Assembly (NCBI GenBank): GCA_028714055.1
Contig: JAQTNB010000011.1
Location: 1-12,049 of the forward strand
Direction of reading: 5' to 3'
Source of the DNA: Candidatus Omnitrophota bacterium
Lineage (GTDB): Bacteria > Omnitrophota > Gorgyraeia > Gygaellales > Profunditerraquicolaceae
Length of the DNA stretch: 12,049 bases
Position 1 is the first letter of the stretch. Each line of letters begins with the position of its first letter. Under the pieces are notes generated by a model, which ran no database searches, had not been told where the DNA came from, and was given only the letters and a program-made list of their open reading frames with translations. Of this stretch, positions 1-7,396 are shown in pieces. Made by a program: the position numbers and the translations under genes.

Positions 1-513
1 CAAGAGCATCAGGATGTCGATACTGTTCTTGAAAAGGCTGTCCCAGGTGGGATTCCAGACGAAAAAGGCCTTCATGACCTCCTGGAAGACGATAAAGCCC
101 AGGATCAAAAAGATCACCGTCATCTGTGAAAGGGTCTTATGTTTTCCGGCGCGCGAAGCCGAAAGGACTTTTCCTTTATTGAGGGCGAAAAGCCTCAGCG
201 ACGTGATCAGGATCTCGCGGGAGATGATGATCAGGACCATCCAGTCCTCGACCAGCTGCATCTGAACGAAGGCGATGAAAGCGGCCAAAACCAGGATCTT
301 GTCCGCGATCGGGTCCATGAGCTTGCCGAAATCAGTGACGATATTGCGTTTATGCGCGATCCTTCCGTCGAAAAAGTCGGAAAGCGCCGCCACGGCAAAG
401 ATCAGCAGGCTGATGACCTTCGTCCACCAGATATCCTTCCACTGGGACAAGAAAAGGATGAAGACAAATGCCAACACAATGCGTAAAATCGTTATCCTGT
501 TTGCGATATTCAT
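1..513 (-). CDS. pgsA: CDP-diacylglycerol--glycerol-3-phosphate 3-phosphatidyltransferase (PgsA), 3' end cut off by the window edge
   Basis: This integral inner-membrane enzyme makes phosphatidylglycerophosphate from CDP-diacylglycerol and glycerol 3-phosphate, the committed step towards phosphatidylglycerol. The first 171 codons are present and open to position 1; the family is usually about 180-200 residues, so only a short C-terminal piece is missing. Several hydrophobic helices are visible, the first near residues 9-22. The CDP-alcohol phosphotransferase signature lies at residues 46-71 with all four metal-binding aspartates (D46, D49, D67, D71) and G50 and G63. The usual Ala-Arg after the second aspartate reads Ala-His here (H54). 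The ATG at 513 overlaps the rimO stop as ATGA, and an AGGAG lies about 10 bases upstream. It is the last visible gene of the rpsO operon. Family assignment is firm; PGP synthase is preferred over other CDP-alcohol transferases on overall similarity and on its position after rodZ and rimO. Confidence 0.93.
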   Translation of the reverse strand, partial: MNIANRITILRIVLAFVFILFLSQWKDIWWTKVISLLIFAVAALSDFFDGRIAHKRNIVTDFGKLMDPIADKILVLAAFIAFVQMQLVEDWMVLIIISREILITSLRLFALNKGKVLSASRAGKHKTLSQMTVIFLILGFIVFQEVMKAFFVWNPTWDSLFKNSIDILMLL

Positions 514-1805
514 GGCGTCAATTCTCCTAATAGGTCATACTCCAGGGTATCCGTAATTTTGACATTCACAAAATCTCCCGCGGCAAGGGGTTTTCGCGAG
601 GAGACCCAAACGCTCCCGTCCACTTCGGGCGCGTCATACTGGGTGCGCCCCAGGGACATAACGCCATGCGTGCCCTGCGGCTGCAAAGCGCCGGGCGTAA
701 CCCCGGGCTCATCAATGAGCACCCGCACGGTTTTCCCGAGGAACGCCGCGTTGACGCGGGAAGACACCTCTTGCTGCAGCATCATCAATTCGTCCAGACG
801 CGCGGCCTTGGCCTCTTCGGGGACCTGCCCTTTAAAACCGCAGGCAGGCGTATCTTCTTCGCGGGAATACACAAACGCCCCCAGCCTCTCAAAGCGGGCT
901 TCGCGGATAAAATCCAGCAGCTCTTTGAAATCTTTTTTTGTCTCCGAAGGAAACCCGACGATAAAAGAAGTGCGTATGGCAACGCCCGGAACGCGCTTCC
1001 TGATCCTAGCGATAAGTTTTACGATCTCCTGCCTGGTTGTCCGCCGGCGCATGAGCCTCAGGATCCTCGTGCTTATATGCTGCAGGGGCACATCGATGTA
1101 TTTGCAGACACGGGGATTGGAAGCGATGAGCTCCAGCAGCGCGTCGCTGACGCGGCTGGGGTAAAGATACAGGAGCCTGAACCACTCAACCGCCTTTGCC
1201 TGCTCAAGCATGCGCTCAAGGAGCCCCTCCAGCCCCATACCGTTCTTTGCGTCGCTTCCGTACGCGGTGATATCCTGGCCCACGACATTTATCTCGCGGG
1301 CCCCCCGGGCTGCCAATGCCTTTACCTGTGCCAGGACTGAATCCTGCGGAAGGCTGGCAAACTTTCCCTTGATCTTCGGGATAACGCAATAACTACAGGC
1401 ATTGATGCACCCTTCGCAGATCTTAACGTAGGCGTAGTGCCGGGGGGTGAGAGGAAAACGGGTATGCCCGTGGTTCAGGGATACCCTGCCCATAAAGGCA
1501 TCGACTTCAGGGAGTTCTTTTTGAAGCTCATCCCCATAGCGCTGCGGCAGGCACCCGCAGACAATGATCTTCTTGAGCTTCCCCTGCTTCTTAAGCTCGA
1601 CAAGGTCGAGGATCGCGTCCACCGACTCTGCCTTGGCGTCTTGTATGAACGCGCAGGTATTTACCAATGCCACATCGGCCTCGGGCAGCTGCGAAACAAC
1701 GTATCCTTTATTTTTAAGCCTCCCCAGGATAAGCTCGGAATCAACGGTGTTCCGGGGGCATCCAAGGCTCACCATCGCTATTCTGGTGCCCTGCGCGTTC
1801 TTCAT
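510..1805 (-). CDS. rimO: Ribosomal protein S12 (Asp) methylthiotransferase RimO
   Basis: This cytoplasmic radical-SAM enzyme adds a methylthio group to a conserved aspartate of ribosomal protein S12. The 431 residues match the family length of about 440. The N-terminal methylthiotransferase domain carries C16 (in GCPRNTVDSE), C51 (NTCAFI) and C85 (CGC), the expected ligands of the auxiliary [4Fe-4S] cluster. The radical-SAM CxxxCxxC motif is C133, C137, C140, followed by VIPKIKG. A C-terminal TRAM-like domain occupies roughly residues 360-431. RimO is preferred over the tRNA enzyme MiaB because of the NTCAFI-QDAKAES and CVIPKIKG context and the neighbouring pgsA. An extra cysteine, C130, sits three residues before the radical-SAM triad. 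The ATG at 1805 overlaps the rodZ stop as ATGA; no Shine-Dalgarno sequence is visible, so translation is probably coupled to rodZ. The stop overlaps the pgsA start in the same way. Confidence 0.95.
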   Translation of the reverse strand: MKNAQGTRIAMVSLGCPRNTVDSELILGRLKNKGYVVSQLPEADVALVNTCAFIQDAKAESVDAILDLVELKKQGKLKKIIVCGCLPQRYGDELQKELPEVDAFMGRVSLNHGHTRFPLTPRHYAYVKICEGCINACSYCVIPKIKGKFASLPQDSVLAQVKALAARGAREINVVGQDITAYGSDAKNGMGLEGLLERMLEQAKAVEWFRLLYLYPSRVSDALLELIASNPRVCKYIDVPLQHISTRILRLMRRRTTRQEIVKLIARIRKRVPGVAIRTSFIVGFPSETKKDFKELLDFIREARFERLGAFVYSREEDTPACGFKGQVPEEAKAARLDELMMLQQEVSSRVNAAFLGKTVRVLIDEPGVTPGALQPQGTHGVMSLGRTQYDAPEVDGSVWVSSRKPLAAGDFVNVKITDTLEYDLLGELTP

Positions 1806-2656
1806 CGCGCTACGTTCAGGCCGTCCCTGGTGATGACGATATTCTTAAGCACCTGCCCTTTTTTGCCGATACTGGGCAGGAATTTACCGTTCACCTGCAG
1901 CTCGACCGCTCCGGCATTACCGACGGACAATTCTATTTTTTCCCGCGCCTCCCATGATTCCGACCTTCCCTTCATCAGGACGCGCTGAAAGATCGTCTTG
2001 CCGTCCGCCTTGACGTGTATCCAGCAGTTTTCCTTCACCTGGACCGTAAGGCGCACCCCTGTCATGACCGGTGTTTTTGGCTTTTGTGCCTGCGTCCCTG
2101 CCTGCTTGCGGGCTGCCGGCTCAGATACGGCGGGTGCGGGAGTTTTTTGCTTCTGCCCTGCGGCAGGCGCCTGCTTCTCGGCCCTGGCGAGCTTTGCCTC
2201 CTGGCGCTGCGCCTGATATTTCTTATAGGAAGAGGCGATCCCGGAAGAAACAGCCTTACCGATATTGAACAGCAGGAAGACGCATGCGACGGCAAGCGCA
2301 AAAAACGCCAGCCTTTTTAACACCGTCCTATTGATCTTATCAAAAGGGATGAACTTAAACGAAGATGCCGCCTGGGAAAACAAACCGGGGCTTTCTTTCG
2401 CCTGCGCGGAAGGGACACTGCCGGTGTTCGGCGCGGGCTGGCGGGATTCGCCGGAATAATCTTTCGGGTCCACCCCCAAAAACGAGCAGTAAATCTTCAG
2501 GAACCCCTTGAGGTAGACCGGATTGAAATTGCCGACCGCGTCCTCCTCTATGGCCTTGAGTATATTGAGGTGGATCTTGGTCTTTTTGGAGACTTCTTCG
2601 AGGTTAATGCCTCTCTCCAACCGCAACTGTTTGAGCCTGGCGCCTGTTGATTCCAT
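1802..2656 (-). CDS. rodZ: RodZ-like protein (cytoplasmic helix-turn-helix, one membrane segment, C-terminal DUF4115-like domain)
   Basis: RodZ proteins link the MreB cytoskeleton to the cell-wall elongation machinery; a role in cell shape is inferred from this family. The 284 residues show the standard layout: an Xre-like helix-turn-helix at about 5-65 (starting GARLKQLRLERGINLEEVSK), a low-complexity linker, a basic patch then a membrane helix at about 114-131, an Ala/Gln/Lys/Pro-rich stretch at about 145-198, and a beta-rich DUF4115-like domain at about 200-278. The rich stretch is probably a flexible periplasmic spacer. The ATG at 2656 lies 9 bases after the ftsK stop. The spacer is AT-rich and has no Shine-Dalgarno sequence, so reinitiation after ftsK is likely. 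The stop overlaps rimO. The ftsK, rodZ-type regulator, pgsA neighbourhood resembles the ftsK-ymfM-pgsA arrangement known in Bacillus. The MreB role is not shown by this sequence. Confidence 0.88.
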   Translation of the reverse strand: MESTGARLKQLRLERGINLEEVSKKTKIHLNILKAIEEDAVGNFNPVYLKGFLKIYCSFLGVDPKDYSGESRQPAPNTGSVPSAQAKESPGLFSQAASSFKFIPFDKINRTVLKRLAFFALAVACVFLLFNIGKAVSSGIASSYKKYQAQRQEAKLARAEKQAPAAGQKQKTPAPAVSEPAARKQAGTQAQKPKTPVMTGVRLTVQVKENCWIHVKADGKTIFQRVLMKGRSESWEAREKIELSVGNAGAVELQVNGKFLPSIGKKGQVLKNIVITRDGLNVAR

Positions 2657-2665
2657 ATTTTAAAT

Positions 2666-4855
2666 TTACTTTTGTTCAAGCACGTCCTTTTCGAGCCACT
2701 CCTGGCGGTCGATCAGTATCTTGCGGGGCTTGCTCCCCTCAAAGGGGCCGACCAGGCCGTCTTGTTCCATGGTATCGATGATGCGCGCGGCGCGCGTATA
2801 CCCTAAACGCAGGCGGCGCTGAAGTATGGATACCGAAGCCTGGTTGCTCTCCATGATGATCCGCACTGCTTCTTCGTAAAGGTCGTCCTTCTCTCCGTTT
2901 ATGATGCCGGTTTTTTGCTGCTCTTTCAGGATCTCTTCGTCGTATATGGGCTCGCCTTGCGCCTTGATGAAATCGACGACCTTGTTGATCTCGACATCCG
3001 AAACAAGCGTGCCCTGGATACGGATAAGCTTGGATTCACCCGGCCTCAAAAAGAGCATATCCCCCTTGCCTAAAAGCTTGTCCGCTCCGTTCATGTCCAG
3101 CACCGTGCGCGAATCGACTTTCGAGGCGACCTTGAAAGACACGCGTGCCGGAAGATTGGCCTTGATGACGCCGGTGATCACGTCAACCGACGGGCGCTGC
3201 GTTGCCAGGATCAGATGGATCCCCACGGCCCGGGAGAGCTGCGCCAGGCGTGTCACGGCGTTTTCGATCTGGTCCCGCGCCACGGTCATCAGATCGGCGA
3301 ATTCATCGATAATGACGACGATATACGGTAATTTTTCCTGCTTCTCGTTATACGCTTCGATGTTGCGCGCGGAAACCTTGGCAAGGAGACGGTAACGCTC
3401 CTCCATTTCATTCACCACCCAGTTAAGGGCATGGGATGCCTTCTTTGCGTCCGTAACCACCGGGCATAACAGGTGCGGCAGGCCGTTAAAAGGCATAAGC
3501 TCTACCATCTTCGGGTCCACCATCACGAATTTCAAATCGGCCGGGGTCTCCCGCAACAAAAGGGAAAGGATCAGGGAATTGACGCATACGGTCTTTCCGG
3601 AACCGGTGGTGCCGGCGATCAGCAAATGCGGCATCTCATCGAGGTCTGCCGTGACCGCCTGGCCGGAAATGTCCTTGCCGAGCGCCAGCGTCAAAGGAGA
3701 ACGCGCTTCCTGGAACTGCTTGGAAGCAAGCACCTCCTTAAGGTATACGATACTGCTTTGGGTGTTCGGGACCTCAACGCCCACCCTGCCTTTGCCGGGA
3801 ATGGGAGCGATGATCCGGACAGACTGCGCCTTCATTGCCAGCGCGATATCGTCGCTGAGGGCGACAATGCGGTTTAACTTGACACCCGGCGCCGGCTCAA
3901 GCTCATAACGCGTAATTACCGGCCCCCGTTCGATATCGGTGACCTTGGCAGAGATGGCAAAATCTTCGAGCGTTTCTTCAAGCACGCGCGCATTCGCCTC
4001 AAGGTCCTCTTTGATCTGGCGGGCTTCAAGCGGCGGCGGAGAATCCAGGAGCTCTAATGTGGGCAGCTGATAATCCCCGTTCTTGGCTTCCTGCGCGGCC
4101 CTGGGCCTGGCCGTTTCCGGCTGGTCCTTAGGCTTTGCCTTGATCTCTATCTTCGGCTTGATCATTGAAGAAAAAGCCGGCTGAGGCATATTGATCCTGG
4201 GCTTCTCCTGCACGGGAGCCTTGTTAAGGACCGCCTCCTCCGGAGAAGCTTTTTTGGCCGGGAGGGGTGCCTTACGCGCGGGCAGAGACGGGATCTTATC
4301 TTTAAAGCTCAGCGCCTGCTTGAAAAATACCTTGCATCTATCCGTGATGGAGAGCGCGAACGTCGAGATCAACGTCTCGGTCACCAGCGCGCAGGATAGC
4401 GTAAGCAGGGTGCCGAAGATGATGTAGCCGCCCAGGGTCCCGAAAGACCCTTTGACAAAACGCGAGGTCAGAAAACCGAGAAACCCGCCCCGCGAAAATC
4501 CAAGCGCCTCATTCCCCGCGTCAAACATGCCGATAAGCGAACTGGCGGAGAAAAGCAAAAGCGCTATGCCGATCGAACGCGGGATGCTCAAATAAGGCTT
4601 CTGCTGCCTGAAAAGGCTTAAACCGAAAAACAGGATGATCGCCGGCACGGCATACGAAGACCAGCCGAAAAGAAAAAACAACAGGCCCGCCAGGTATGCG
4701 CCGAAGTGATGTATGAAATTCCGGGGTGGGATATTGGGGTGGGACGTATAGAAAGAAAGGTCAAAAGGCGTAAACGATACCAGGCTTGCCAGCACAATGA
4801 GGCCTACGGCAAGGAGCACGACCCCCTTGAATTCGTTTAAGCGCTTCTCTCTCAC
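2666..4855 (-). CDS. ftsK: DNA translocase FtsK/SpoIIIE
   Basis: This membrane-anchored, ATP-driven pump moves chromosomal DNA through the division septum and helps resolve chromosome dimers. The N-terminal 170 residues contain about four hydrophobic helices (near 13-28, 55-82, 93-110, 140-165). A Lys/Pro/Ala-rich linker follows at about 185-275, shorter than the very long linker of E. coli FtsK. The motor domain has Walker A GTTGSGKT at 415-422 and Walker B VVIIDE at 513-518, plus the family block ATQRPSVDVITG at 551-562. A winged-helix gamma domain for DNA recognition lies at about 655-715. At 729 residues it is close to SpoIIIE size. The start is GTG at 4855 inside a GTGA overlap with the pnp stop. 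An AAGGAG (4855-4860) abuts this GTG with no spacing. An in-frame TAA two codons upstream rules out a longer protein, and a later start would lose the usual N-terminal residues. Confidence 0.95.
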   Translation of the reverse strand: MREKRLNEFKGVVLLAVGLIVLASLVSFTPFDLSFYTSHPNIPPRNFIHHFGAYLAGLLFFLFGWSSYAVPAIILFFGLSLFRQQKPYLSIPRSIGIALLLFSASSLIGMFDAGNEALGFSRGGFLGFLTSRFVKGSFGTLGGYIIFGTLLTLSCALVTETLISTFALSITDRCKVFFKQALSFKDKIPSLPARKAPLPAKKASPEEAVLNKAPVQEKPRINMPQPAFSSMIKPKIEIKAKPKDQPETARPRAAQEAKNGDYQLPTLELLDSPPPLEARQIKEDLEANARVLEETLEDFAISAKVTDIERGPVITRYELEPAPGVKLNRIVALSDDIALAMKAQSVRIIAPIPGKGRVGVEVPNTQSSIVYLKEVLASKQFQEARSPLTLALGKDISGQAVTADLDEMPHLLIAGTTGSGKTVCVNSLILSLLLRETPADLKFVMVDPKMVELMPFNGLPHLLCPVVTDAKKASHALNWVVNEMEERYRLLAKVSARNIEAYNEKQEKLPYIVVIIDEFADLMTVARDQIENAVTRLAQLSRAVGIHLILATQRPSVDVITGVIKANLPARVSFKVASKVDSRTVLDMNGADKLLGKGDMLFLRPGESKLIRIQGTLVSDVEINKVVDFIKAQGEPIYDEEILKEQQKTGIINGEKDDLYEEAVRIIMESNQASVSILQRRLRLGYTRAARIIDTMEQDGLVGPFEGSKPRKILIDRQEWLEKDVLEQK

Positions 4856-6939
4856 TCCTTATTTTTATCCTCTTTTTTCTCTTCGGCCTGTTTTATGCTT
4901 AAGTTTATCCTGCCCAGCTCATCGATGCCGATGACCTTCACCTTGACCTCATCGCCGAGCTTGACGACCTCTTCTACGCTCTTGACAAAACGGTCGGCCA
5001 ATTCCGAAACATGCACCAGCCCCTCTTTACGCGGGGCTATCTCGCAAAAAGCGCCGAAGGGCATGATGCGTTTGACCCTGCCGGTATAGATGCGGCCTAC
5101 CTCAACGTCGTCGGTTATGGCCTTGATCATGCGTATCGCATCGGCGGATTTGTCCGCGTCGGTTGACCCGACCTTTACCGTGCCGTCATCCTCAATATCT
5201 ATGGAAGCGCCCGTAGCGGCGATAATGCTCTTGATGGTCTTGCCTCCCGGGCCGATAAGCTCACCGATCTTTTCGGTATTGATCTTGAGCACATCGATGC
5301 GCGGCGCATAAGCAGAAAGGGTCTGCCGGGGAGTCAGGAGGGCCGCCTGCATCTTGCCCAGGATAAATAACCTTCCTTCCCGGGACTGCGCCAGGCACTC
5401 CTTGAGCAGGTCCAGGCTGATCCCGTCAATCTTAAGGTCGAGCTGCACCGCGGTGACCCCGGTTTTCGTGCCGGCGACCTTAAAATCCATATCTCCGAGA
5501 TGATCTTCTAATCCCGCGATATCGGTCAACACGACCGCCTTATCGCCTTCCGTGACCAGGCCTAACGCCACTCCGCCTACGGCATCTTTTATCGGCACGC
5601 CCGCGTCCATTAACGATAGGCTTGCGGCGCATACCGAAGCCATGCTGGAAGAACCGTTGGACTCAAGTATCTCGGAAACTACCCTGACCGTATAGGGGAA
5701 CATCTCTTTTGAAGGCATGACCGCAAGCAGCGATTTTTCCGCAAGCGCGCCGTGGCCGATCTCCCTGCGGCCGGGGCCCCGGACCGGGCCGGTTTCTCCG
5801 ACGCTAAAGGGCGGAAAACTATAATGCAGCATGAAAGATTTGTATTTTTCGCCTTCCAGCGCTTCTACCATCTGCTCGTCATCGCCCGTGCCGAGGGTGG
5901 TGACCGCGAGGCTTTGCGTCTGGCCGCGGGTGAACAGGCTTGAACCGTGCGTGCGGGGCAATACCGAAACTTCGCAGGTGATGGGCCTGATATCCTTAAA
6001 ACCCCTGCCGTCAACGCGCAGGTGGTCCCGGATGATCATTTTTCTTACTTGTTCTTTTTCTACCTCAAGAAGGGCTGTCTTGACGTCGACGTCAACATAC
6101 CCTTCGGGGACAAGCTTCTCCTGGAGCTCTTTTACCAGGAGATCGACTTCTTCTTCCCTAGTTTCTTTCTGCGCAAGCTTATATACCTCTTTAAGCCTGG
6201 CGGTACCCAGGTCCTCTACCTTGCTTTTCAGGGCCTCATCGCATTTCTTGCAATTAACGGATGCCTTCGGTTTGCCGCACTGTTTCATCAGCTCTACCTG
6301 CGCGGCGAGCACCCCTTTGAGGTTTTCGTAACCGAACTGCACTCCCTGCAAATACAATTCCTCGGAGATCTCCTTTGCCCGTGACTCAAGCATGACGACC
6401 CCCTTGGAATTCGCAGCCACGACAATATCCAGTTCCGACTGGTCAAGCTCGGCATACGTCGGGTTAAGGATAAATTGGTCCTTGACCCTGCCGACGCGGC
6501 AGCAGGCAAGCGGGCCGGCAAACGGTATATCCGAGATGGAAAGGGCTGCCGATGCGCCGATAAGCGCAAGGATGTCGGGATCGTTCTGTCCGTCGCTGGA
6601 GAGGACGATCGCCATGATCTGCACGTCATTGCGCATCCCTTTGGGAAAAAGCGGGCGGATCGGCCGGTCAATAAGGCGCGCTGCCAGGATCTCGCTCTCC
6701 GAAGGCCTGCCTTCCCGTTTGAAAAACCCTCCCGGGATCCTGCCGGCGGCATAGGTCTTTTCCTGGTATTCCACAGTGAGAGGGAAAAAATCCAGCCCTT
6801 CCCGTATGTTCTTCGACATACATGCGGTTACCAGGACAACGGTCCCTCCGTACTGGACGGTAACGGAACCGTTTGCCTGTTTAGCGAGCTTGCCCGTATC
6901 CAACAGCAATTCCTCTTTCCCAAAATTGATCTTCATCAT
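4852..6939 (-). CDS. pnp: Polyribonucleotide nucleotidyltransferase (PNPase)
   Basis: PNPase degrades RNA 3' to 5' using phosphate and releases nucleoside diphosphates; it is cytoplasmic and often part of an RNA degradosome. The 695 residues contain a first RNase PH-like domain (about 1-220), an all-alpha linker (220-300), the catalytic second RNase PH-like domain (305-545), a KH domain with GPGG at 563-566 and an S1 domain from about 615. The catalytic residues D479, D485 and K487 lie in DHLGDMDFK with the same spacing as E. coli D486, D492 and K494. The first domain has FFKREGRPSESEILAARLID. The open frame begins at GTG 6945, but GAGGAG at 6947-6952 has 7-base spacing to the ATG at 6939, which I chose; the next ATG, 6936, is also possible. 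The C-terminus is Lys/Glu-rich. The rpsO-pnp order is widely conserved. The linker carries a cluster of cysteines. Confidence 0.97.
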   Translation of the reverse strand: MMKINFGKEELLLDTGKLAKQANGSVTVQYGGTVVLVTACMSKNIREGLDFFPLTVEYQEKTYAAGRIPGGFFKREGRPSESEILAARLIDRPIRPLFPKGMRNDVQIMAIVLSSDGQNDPDILALIGASAALSISDIPFAGPLACCRVGRVKDQFILNPTYAELDQSELDIVVAANSKGVVMLESRAKEISEELYLQGVQFGYENLKGVLAAQVELMKQCGKPKASVNCKKCDEALKSKVEDLGTARLKEVYKLAQKETREEEVDLLVKELQEKLVPEGYVDVDVKTALLEVEKEQVRKMIIRDHLRVDGRGFKDIRPITCEVSVLPRTHGSSLFTRGQTQSLAVTTLGTGDDEQMVEALEGEKYKSFMLHYSFPPFSVGETGPVRGPGRREIGHGALAEKSLLAVMPSKEMFPYTVRVVSEILESNGSSSMASVCAASLSLMDAGVPIKDAVGGVALGLVTEGDKAVVLTDIAGLEDHLGDMDFKVAGTKTGVTAVQLDLKIDGISLDLLKECLAQSREGRLFILGKMQAALLTPRQTLSAYAPRIDVLKINTEKIGELIGPGGKTIKSIIAATGASIDIEDDGTVKVGSTDADKSADAIRMIKAITDDVEVGRIYTGRVKRIMPFGAFCEIAPRKEGLVHVSELADRFVKSVEEVVKLGDEVKVKVIGIDELGRINLSIKQAEEKKEDKNKE

Positions 6940-6946
6940 CAACACA

Positions 6947-6952
6947 CTCCTC
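6947..6952 (-). promoter_or_regulatory. Shine-Dalgarno sequence of pnp
   Basis: GAGGAG on the minus strand ends 7 bases before the ATG at 6939. It is too close to the GTG at 6945 to serve it, so it sets the pnp start at 6939 (or 6936 with 10-base spacing). Confidence 0.75.
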
Positions 6953-6996
6953 GGATTAACCTGCTTTATTGTAATTAGGGGGATAAAAACGCAGAC

Positions 6997-7266
6997 TTAT
7001 TTTCTCAAGTGCAGCTTCTCAAGCACCTCTTCGTATTTCTTGATATCCTTCTTTTTGAGATACTCCAAAAGCCTGCGGCGCCTGGAAACAAGCACAAGAA
7101 GCCCGCGCCGGGAATGAAAGTCCTTTTTGTGGTTTTTGAAATGACCGCTTAAAACGTTGATCCTTTCGGACAACAACGCGATCTGGACCTCAGCTGAACC
7201 GGTATCCCTTCCGTGAATCTTGAACGTGTCTATTATCTTTGTCTTCATTTCCTTAAACAAAACCAA
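6997..7266 (-). CDS. rpsO: 30S ribosomal protein S15 (TTG start, 89 residues)
   Basis: S15 binds the central domain of 16S rRNA early in 30S assembly. The protein shows the S15 hallmarks DTGSAEVQIALLSERI, then HFKNHKKDFHSRRGLL, and a basic RRRRLLEYLKKKDIKKYEEV tail. The open frame can be read from GTG at 7275, but that codon lies inside the Shine-Dalgarno sequence. The TTG at 7266 sits 8 bases after AGGAGG and gives exactly 89 residues, with 20 residues before DTGS as in E. coli-type S15. I therefore take TTG as the start. The in-frame ATG at 7248 would cut six residues from helix 1 and has no properly spaced ribosome-binding site. The gene heads a leftward operon with pnp, 57 bases downstream, and has a predicted promoter at 7308-7336. 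In E. coli, S15 represses its own translation; the 35-base leader here is short and I see no clear structure for that. Confidence 0.95.
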   Translation of the reverse strand: MVLFKEMKTKIIDTFKIHGRDTGSAEVQIALLSERINVLSGHFKNHKKDFHSRRGLLVLVSRRRRLLEYLKKKDIKKYEEVLEKLHLRK

Positions 7267-7271
7267 TGTCG

Positions 7272-7282
7272 TCACCTCCTTT
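7272..7282 (-). promoter_or_regulatory. Extended Shine-Dalgarno sequence of rpsO
   Basis: The minus strand reads AAAGGAGGTGA, which pairs over 11 bases with the usual 16S rRNA 3' tail. It overlaps the GTG at 7275 and so excludes that codon; the best-spaced start is TTG at 7266. It is the strongest ribosome-binding site in the window, as suits a ribosomal protein gene. Confidence 0.88.
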
Positions 7283-7307
7283 TGAGCCCGTAGATTTAAG
7301 TAGAATA

Positions 7308-7336
7308 ATTATATGCTACTTTGATTATGAAGTCAA
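7308..7336 (-). promoter_or_regulatory. Sigma70-type promoter of the rpsO-pnp-ftsK-rodZ-rimO-pgsA operon
   Basis: On the minus strand the -35 box TTGACT (7331-7336) is separated by 17 bases from a perfect -10 box TATAAT (7308-7313). Transcription is predicted to start near 7301, giving a leader of about 35 bases before the rpsO TTG. Repeat arm A lies in the spacer just upstream of the -10 box, and arm B overlaps the -35 box, so a protein bound there could control the promoter. The promoter is predicted from sequence only. Confidence 0.8.
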
Positions 7337-7357
7337 TATCTAAAGTAGCTTCATAAT
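7315..7357. repeat. Two interlocked inverted repeats in the divergent promoter region
   Basis: Arm A GCTACTTT (7315-7322) pairs with A' AAAGTAGC (7342-7349). Arm B ATTATGAAG (7324-7332) pairs with B' CTTCATAAT (7349-7357). Both pairs are perfect, and the order A-B-A'-B' means they interlock rather than nest; A' and B' share the C at 7349. A and B overlap the rpsO promoter spacer and -35 box, while A'-B' lies between the two divergent -35 boxes. They may be operator sites for a dimeric regulator. The region lies upstream of both predicted transcription starts, so an RNA role is less likely. Function is not known. Confidence 0.7.
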
Positions 7358-7361
7358 TTCA

Positions 7362-7390
7362 TTGACACTCAACTGCCCTTTTACTACTAT
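7362..7390 (+). promoter_or_regulatory. Sigma70-type promoter of the AsmA-family gene
   Basis: A perfect -35 box TTGACA (7362-7367) is followed after 17 bases by TACTAT (7385-7390), which matches 4 of 6 bases of the -10 consensus. Counting from that -10 box puts the transcription start at 7397, the A of the ATG. A second -10-like hexamer, TATACT (7388-7393), matches 5 of 6 but lies 20 bases from the -35 box. Both readings predict little or no 5' leader. Confidence 0.68.
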
Positions 7391-7396
7391 ACTACC

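Noticed and set aside
559..1340. Long plus-strand open frames opposite rimO, and similar ones opposite ftsK and pnp
   Set aside because: They have no recognisable protein features or ribosome-binding sites and are explained by the GC-rich codon pattern of the real minus-strand genes.
6940..6996. Hairpin between rpsO and pnp like the RNase III site of E. coli
   Set aside because: Only a four-base CTGC/GCAG pairing over 34 bases was found, too weak to call a processing site.
7267..7301. S15 autoregulatory structure in the rpsO leader
   Set aside because: The predicted leader is about 35 bases and shows no clear stem, three-way junction or pseudoknot by eye.
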